Below are positions 60,222 through 64,000 of a stretch of 64,000 nt of DNA, one piece after another. Within the stretch, counting starts at the first letter, position 1; the number at the start of each line of letters is the position of its first letter. The notes beneath the pieces were generated by a model. That model worked only from the letters and a program-made list of their open reading frames with translations. It made no database searches and had not been told where the DNA came from. The DNA comes from Peptococcaceae bacterium CEB3 (GTDB lineage Bacteria; Bacillota; Desulfitobacteriia; Desulfitobacteriales; Desulfitobacteriaceae), in assembly GCA_001029295.1 (NCBI GenBank), contig LDXJ01000051.1, positions 43,524 to 107,523 of the forward strand, written 5' to 3'. Position numbers and translations under genes: made by a program.

Positions 60222-60238
60222 ATAGTCCCCTATCCTAT
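60222..60238. promoter_or_regulatory. CsoR-type operator 2, upstream of csoR
   Basis: ATAGTCCCCTATCCTAT, part of the perfect dyad GGATAG-TCCC-CTATCC. Matches boxes 1 and 3 at nearly all positions; implies autoregulation. Confidence 0.7.
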
Positions 60239-60341
60239 ATAAGCCAAACGTTTCGTCCGCCAGCTTATGAATTTCCCGCAAATCTTTTGTACACAGTCTG
60301 TAAACCGGAATTCGGGACAGTGTACCACAAAGCACGAGGTT

Positions 60342-60839
60342 CTACTGCTTGATCACTCTTCTGGCGCCAATATACCTGGGACCCCAGTAAGGGCTTCCGA
60401 ACAAGCGGGTGACAAGCACGCCCCGGCTCTCGGCATCGATCATCGTGTCATTGCCGATATATATGCCGTCATGCGATGGCCCCGGAGCATAGGTGCTGAA
60501 GAAAACAATGTCTCCCGGCTTCAGATCGTCCTTTGATACCGGTATACCTTCTGTATACTGTTCCTCAGAAGTCCGGGTGAGGCCAATTCCAAAGTGATGG
60601 AACACATATTGAACATATCCGGAACAGTCAAATCCTGCCGGAGTCGTACCTCCCCATAAATAAGGCACCCCGGTATAGCTCTCGGCGCAAGAAATCAGGT
60701 CCCCAACGGTGCCGTTCAGCTCGGCCGGCCGGGCGATACCGCTGCCGCCGCTTCCACCTGAAATCGGATGATTCTTGGCATTCTCGGCGTCAATTTCCTG
60801 TTGTCGGATCAACCCTTGAATGTAGTCAATATTGGAACA
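60342..60839 (-). pseudogene. N-terminally truncated NlpC/P60 peptidoglycan hydrolase
   Basis: The catalytic domain is complete: F-D-C-S-G-Y-V (Cys), H-D-G-I-Y-I-G (His) and a third polar residue. But the frame is closed by a TGA at 60840-60842, leaving no signal peptide or export coiled coil (Y-I-Q-G-L-I-R-Q-Q-E-I-D-A-E is the stub). P60 enzymes act outside the cell, so the product would probably be inactive. The paralogue-2 gene lies immediately upstream. Confidence 0.7.
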
Positions 60840-60846
60840 TCAAACC

Positions 60847-61062
60847 TTATCGGCTTTCGTCTCGCCTCGTTTGAAGCAGATACCAAAGCCCATCATACGC
60901 TGAAGCCGCTGGCTCCTTTAGTCTATCAACACGATTTTCTTTCATCTCAGGCCGGAAAGGACGCGTTGTCGCCGCAGGAATAAAGACTCCGGATGAATCA
61001 ACACCAGTGATGAGCGAGTTCATGACCCTCAGCGTGAGAACCTGGGATGGCCTAGTTAGCAT
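60847..61062 (-). CDS. Small conserved protein, paralogue 2
   Basis: 71 residues; ATG with AAGGAGGAACTC upstream. Shares V-M-N-S-L-I-T-G-V-D-S-S and I-P-A-A-T-T-R-P-F-R-P-E with the product of 55736. A CsoR-type box lies about 80 bases upstream, so copper may induce it. Family unknown. Confidence 0.65.
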   Translation of the reverse strand: MLTRPSQVLTLRVMNSLITGVDSSGVFIPAATTRPFRPEMKENRVDRLKEPAASAYDGLWYLLQTRRDESR

Positions 61063-61143
61063 AGAGTTCCTCCTTGTTCAAACCGGCCTTTGTTGCTTCG
61101 ACCGCTTTTGTCTTGTTTGTTCCGGCGCCCTTTTAACTATAGG

Positions 61144-61161
61144 ATAGTCCCCCACCCTATG
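61144..61161. promoter_or_regulatory. CsoR-type operator 3, upstream of the 60847 gene
   Basis: ATAGTCCCCCACCCTATG, the third member of the box family. Places the small protein gene in the inferred copper regulon. Rest of 61063-61288 shows no gene. Confidence 0.65.
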
Positions 61162-61288
61162 CGAAGTCAAGTGATATTCCCATATTGTTGTGAATATCCC
61201 ATGAACTTCTCGTGAATTTTCGGCATACCAATACCTGAACAACTTCAGGGTGGCGTACCCGCTCGCGCTTTTCGCAAGTTATAGAAAA

Positions 61289-61310
61289 AAGGCCACTATG
61301 ACGTGACCTT
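61289..61310 (-). terminator. Terminator of lgt
   Basis: Minus-strand stem AAGGTCAC/GTGGCCTT (one mismatch) followed by TTTTTTC, 69 bases after the lgt stop. Confidence 0.7.
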
Positions 61311-61378
61311 TGCCCATCGATTCATTGCCTACCGAAAACATTCGCTTGGACTCAGCGTTCTTTTAACCGCTGGCCTGC

Positions 61379-62182
61379 TCACGCTTCCGCCTCTGCTGAA
61401 CCCGGGACTTTTTTGCCCCGTGATTTCCAGAGAAGTACGAGTCCGCAAATCACCGCCAGGATAATCATCCCCATACTGCTCCATTGTGCGGCGGTCCAGT
61501 TGAAGAGATAGCGTCCTCCGTCCCCACGCAGGAATTCCAGGCTAAAACGCCCAATAGAGTAGAGAATGACATACGTGAGGAAGACAATCCCGCTGGGCCA
61601 TTTGCGCCAGCGCGACAGGATCAGGATCAAAGCGAAAACAACCATGTCCCACTGCCCTTCCCACACTTCGGCCGGCCACAACGGTTGACTCCCGTAAGCG
61701 GCGTAGGCGCCCGTGCCCGGCGGATATACGAGTCCAAAACCGGAGTGCGTCGGGCTGCCAAAGGCGTCTCCGTTAAGAAAGCAAGCAATCCTGCCGATCC
61801 CCTGGCCAAAAATAAGTCCGGGTGCCGCCACATCCGCCAACCGCCAGAAATTGATCCGGTGTTTCTTCGTATAGACAATCGCGACCAGAACGGCAGCGAC
61901 GATTGAGCCCTGGATCGCCATTCCGCCGTGCCAGAGCATTAAGATCTCCGCCGGATGGCGAGAATAGAAGGGCCAGTCGTAAAAGAAGACCTGCCAGAGA
62001 CGGGCACCCACAATTGCACCGAGTACCCCGTAAAGCAACATATTCAGTAGGTGCTCCCTGTACTCCTTTTCGGACGGAGCTAGGACGTAAGCGACGCCCG
62101 CACCCAAGATGATCGCTAAGGCCACGATCACCCCATATGAACGCTGGGAGTAACTCCCGATGGTAAAAAGTATCTGCGCCAT
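61379..62182 (-). CDS. lgt: Prolipoprotein diacylglyceryl transferase
   Basis: 267 residues, about seven membrane helices. Lgt signature G-R-I-A-C-F-L-N-G-D-A-F-G and conserved G-A-R-L-W, H-G-G-M-A-I. Transfers diacylglycerol to lipobox cysteines. AGAAAGGGGAAAAA precedes the ATG. Often single copy and housekeeping; its place beside copper genes may be chance or a specialised second copy. Confidence 0.93.
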   Translation of the reverse strand: MAQILFTIGSYSQRSYGVIVALAIILGAGVAYVLAPSEKEYREHLLNMLLYGVLGAIVGARLWQVFFYDWPFYSRHPAEILMLWHGGMAIQGSIVAAVLVAIVYTKKHRINFWRLADVAAPGLIFGQGIGRIACFLNGDAFGSPTHSGFGLVYPPGTGAYAAYGSQPLWPAEVWEGQWDMVVFALILILSRWRKWPSGIVFLTYVILYSIGRFSLEFLRGDGGRYLFNWTAAQWSSMGMIILAVICGLVLLWKSRGKKVPGSAEAEA

Positions 62183-62311
62183 TTTTTCCCCTTTCTGCTT
62201 CTGCCTTTCCGATTCTGTCTATCACCATGCCATTCGCGAAACTTCGATAACCCTAACACATGTCTTCACTTGTCTCATGAAGAAACTGTGAATTTCTTGT
62301 GAAAAGGAGAC

Positions 62312-63118
62312 CTACATGTCACAAGCAGCCTGTTCATAGTCGATCAGCTCACGGATCGTGGGATTCGCCCCGCAGACCTGGCATCCTTCCCGCCGGGCCA
62401 GACTGACATGGCGAAAGTTCATCGTCAAAGCGTCAAAAGTCAGAAGCCTTCCTGTCAAGAGTTCTCCTCGGCCCAGAATATACTTTAACGCCTCCGTGGC
62501 CTGTATGGTGCCAATGATCCCTCCCATAACTCCTAAAACCCCGGCCCGCCTGCAGGTGGGCACAGCGTCGGCTGGCGGCGGGGAATCGAAGACGCAACGA
62601 TAGCAGGGGCCTTGGTCCGGCGCATAAGTCATCGTCTGACCCTGAAATCGTATAATACCCGCATGGGAAAAAGCTTTCCGCAAGAGTACACTGGCATCAT
62701 TGATCAGGAACTTTGCCGGGAAATTGTCCGTGGCATCGATGATGAAATCATAGTCCCGATCCTTGATGATGTCTGCGATGTTGGCGGCGCTAACCCACTC
62801 TTGATAAGCGACCACCTTTACATCGGGATTCAAGTCCCGTATCGTTTCGCGTCCGGAGGCGATTTTTGGCTTGCCCACATCTCTCGTCGAATGGATGATT
62901 TGGCGCTGGAGATTTGACAAGTCCACCTTGTCGCAGTCGACCAGGCCAAGTGTGCCCACTCCGGCTGCTGCCAGGTACATCGCAGCCGGAGCTCCCAGGC
63001 CTCCGGCACCAACGATCAAGATTTTTGAGGCAAGAATTCTCTCTTGGCCCTTAACACCGACTTCCTTAAGAATGATCTGCCGGGAATATCTCTCAAGTTG
63101 TCCGTCACTGAACCTCAT
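62312..63118 (-). CDS. ThiF/MoeB/HesA-family adenylyltransferase
   Basis: 268 residues. R-Y-S-R-Q-I-I-L, ATP-binding G-A-G-G-L-G-A-P, D-x-V-D-L-S-N-L-Q-R-Q, and two CxxC zinc pairs (C-Y-R-C; C-Q-V-C-G). Activates the C-terminal glycine of a ThiS/MoaD-like protein as acyl-AMP. Overlaps the ThiS-like gene by 14 bp, so that protein is its partner. No rhodanese domain. Equivalent to HcyF of a thiocarboxylate pathway. Confidence 0.9.
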   Translation of the reverse strand: MRFSDGQLERYSRQIILKEVGVKGQERILASKILIVGAGGLGAPAAMYLAAAGVGTLGLVDCDKVDLSNLQRQIIHSTRDVGKPKIASGRETIRDLNPDVKVVAYQEWVSAANIADIIKDRDYDFIIDATDNFPAKFLINDASVLLRKAFSHAGIIRFQGQTMTYAPDQGPCYRCVFDSPPPADAVPTCRRAGVLGVMGGIIGTIQATEALKYILGRGELLTGRLLTFDALTMNFRHVSLARREGCQVCGANPTIRELIDYEQAACDM

Positions 63119-63329
63119 TCCTTCCCTGGCCTCCCCCCATAAAATAGAGAAACTCCACCCGGTCCCCCTCCTTGATCATCGTACTGTCGAAATCAGCAGT
63201 ATTCAGGAATTCCTCGTTCAACTGTACTGTGACATATTCTGGAGTGGCAACCTTTTGAGACACGAGGAGCTGCCTGACCGATACAGATCCCTCAATTTCG
63301 ACTTTTTCGCCATTAACCGTAAGGCGCAT
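63105..63329 (-). CDS. ThiS-like sulfur carrier with C-terminal extension
   Basis: 74 residues, beta-grasp fold (V-N-G-E-K-V, V-R-Q-L-L, V-Q-L-N-E, G-D-R-V-E-F-L-Y-F-M-G-G-G). The tri-glycine is at 65-67, followed by seven more residues (Q-G-R-N-E-V-Q). Active carriers end in Gly-Gly, so the tail must be trimmed, likely by the JAMM peptidase encoded at 38999. AGGAGGGAACGG precedes the ATG. Corresponds to HcyS-like carriers. Confidence 0.88.
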   Translation of the reverse strand: MRLTVNGEKVEIEGSVSVRQLLVSQKVATPEYVTVQLNEEFLNTADFDSTMIKEGDRVEFLYFMGGGQGRNEVQ

Positions 63330-63572
63330 TTTTCCCGTTCCCTCCTCTTTTTATAAACGTCTTCGAGGTCCAACGTGAACAGTCCTCGGCTTTCCGCAAA
63401 CCGCCTGCCTTGCCCCAAGACCATTTCATATCCAAGTTATCACCTCGTTTTAGTATGTATTCATCTTAAACACTTTTCGTTTCGCCGTCAAGAAGATAGT
63501 TGAGGAATTTAGAAATTCGAGACGAAAGCCTAAGCCGGCTGCCCGCGGATTTTGTACTTCCCGATACGTCAA
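63330..63572. other. Intergenic stretch without a supported gene
   Basis: Upstream of the ThiS-like gene; presumably holds its promoter, but no clear -35/-10 pair, dyad or ORF with ribosome site can be named. Confidence 0.5.
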
Positions 63573-63615
63573 AAAAACCCTGCAAGCCGCTCCTTACAAG
63601 GCTCTCAGGGTTTTT
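63573..63615 (-). terminator. Terminator following the tRNA fragment
   Basis: Perfect 10-bp stem AAAAACCCTG/CAGGGTTTTT with a long loop, T-rich on both strands. On the minus strand it follows the tRNA 3' end by 15 bases. Confidence 0.75.
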
Positions 63616-63629
63616 AGGTAAATCATAAT

Positions 63630-63670
63630 TGGTGGGTTTGAGAGGACTCGAACCTCCGACATCTACCCTC
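63630..63670 (-). tRNA. 3' part of a tRNA gene (attachment-site duplicate)
   Basis: The minus strand reads GGAGG-TTCGAGT-CCTCT (T-arm), then CAAACCC-A-CCA (acceptor 3' strand, discriminator, CCA). No matching 5' acceptor GGGTTTG, D-arm or anticodon arm is present upstream; instead the integrase gene follows. This is the tail copied when an element integrates at a tRNA 3' end. Isoacceptor cannot be named. Confidence 0.75.
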
Positions 63671-63698
63671 CGAGCCTTTGTTTAAGCGGGTTCCAATA

Positions 63699-63725
63699 AT
63701 TTGTTTTCCAATTTGTTTTCCAATT
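63699..63725. repeat. Short tandem repeat beside the integrase stop
   Basis: AATTTGTTTTCC occurs twice in direct succession between the tRNA fragment and the integrase stop codon. May be arm-type integrase sites or simple slippage. Confidence 0.5.
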
Positions 63726-64000
63726 ACTCCAGGAGCTTCGACGTATCTCCTTCCCTGGTGGCATGGCCATAGATGCCCGCCGTGGTCGCCGGATTCTGTC
63801 CGAGGAACCCGGCGACATAGAGTAGGGACTCGCCCTTGTCCAATAAAATCGATCCAGCGCCGTGCCTTAAATCATGAATACGGATATTGTGAAGCCCTGC
63901 CCTTTTTAAAATCCGTTGCTTCGTCCTAAACAAGACTTGATGCCGCAACGGCTCGCCGTCGTCACTTTGAAATACAAAGTCATATTCGGCCTTGCAAGTC
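63724..64000 (-). CDS. Tyrosine recombinase/integrase, C-terminal part (5' end outside window)
   Basis: The leftward frame is open from the window edge. It contains the catalytic H-D-L-R-H-G (second Arg and His) and the nucleophile region A-G-I-Y-G-H-A-T, with D-F-V-F-Q and K-R-A-G-L before them as in phage integrases. It ends next to the tRNA fragment, the usual place of an integrase next to its att site. A second mobile element therefore begins here and extends right. Confidence 0.9.
   Translation of the reverse strand, partial: TCKAEYDFVFQSDDGEPLRHQVLFRTKQRILKRAGLHNIRIHDLRHGAGSILLDKGESLLYVAGFLGQNPATTAGIYGHATREGDTSKLLE

Noticed and set aside
60267..60536. Rightward frame antisense to the P60 domain
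   Set aside because: Shadow of the leftward catalytic domain, which shows clear Cys and His motifs.

Overview
The window looks like chromosome of an anaerobic, sulfur-metabolising, low-GC-lineage Gram-positive bacterium (Peptococcaceae / Desulfosporosinus-Desulfitobacterium type). This is inferred from strong GGAGG ribosome sites before almost every gene, an Asr-type sulfite reductase, FixABCX with an acyl-CoA dehydrogenase, a corrinoid methyltransferase pair, a CsoR copper regulon and a sigma-54 enhancer-binding regulator. No rRNA gene or CRISPR array is present.

Bases 1 to about 22,920 are the right part of an integrated phage/plasmid-like element whose left end is outside the window. It ends in a large serine recombinase (21,039-22,583) and has split a chromosomal NRAMP metal transporter gene (mntH): only the C-terminal part follows, in frame from the G-A-T-V-M-P-H motif. 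Inside, a divergent repressor/Cro-like pair around a consensus promoter (18.8 kb) faces a long leftward operon. That operon holds small hypotheticals, ParM/ParR partition genes with a repeat-bearing upstream region, a DnaD-like initiator, a DnaC-type loader, a Gp37/Gp68-type protein and several Cys-rich phage-type proteins. At the far left is an unusual module: seven tiny single-membrane-span proteins (36-52 aa) in tandem behind their own promoter, a family-2 glycosyltransferase and two secreted fibronectin-III proteins. The C-terminal anchor of one Fn3 protein matches the C-terminus of two of the tiny proteins, so the module may encode coat-like subunits and an adsorption protein of an undescribed filamentous or membrane-containing virus. 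A type I toxin/antisense-RNA pair lies between the recombinase and the att junction. Several tandem duplications with gene remnants occur at 16.8-21 kb.

The chromosomal part (23-64 kb) is modular. (a) An EamA exporter with a short leader ORF, a PPOX remnant and an MBL-fold hydrolase. (b) A xylose-type catabolic cluster (xylA, xylB, ROK regulator, RbsABC-like transporter, epimerase-like protein) that contains a UroD-family methyltransferase and its corrinoid protein, suggesting O-demethylation of a methylated sugar. (c) larE, a JAMM peptidase, sulfite reductase and TusA, which with the distant ThiF/ThiS pair at 62-63 kb resemble a protein-thiocarboxylate sulfur-assimilation system. (d) A CoA-transferase / GntP-type permease / acyl-CoA dehydrogenase / FixABCX / MaoC operon read from a sigma-54 promoter and probably controlled by the adjacent enhancer-binding protein. 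(e) A two-component system and a PspA operon. (f) A copper-resistance group (copZ, copA, csoR, small proteins) sharing three matching CsoR-type boxes. (g) Lgt, ThiF and ThiS. At the right end a tyrosine integrase runs off the window beside a 3' tRNA fragment, which marks a second integrated element.
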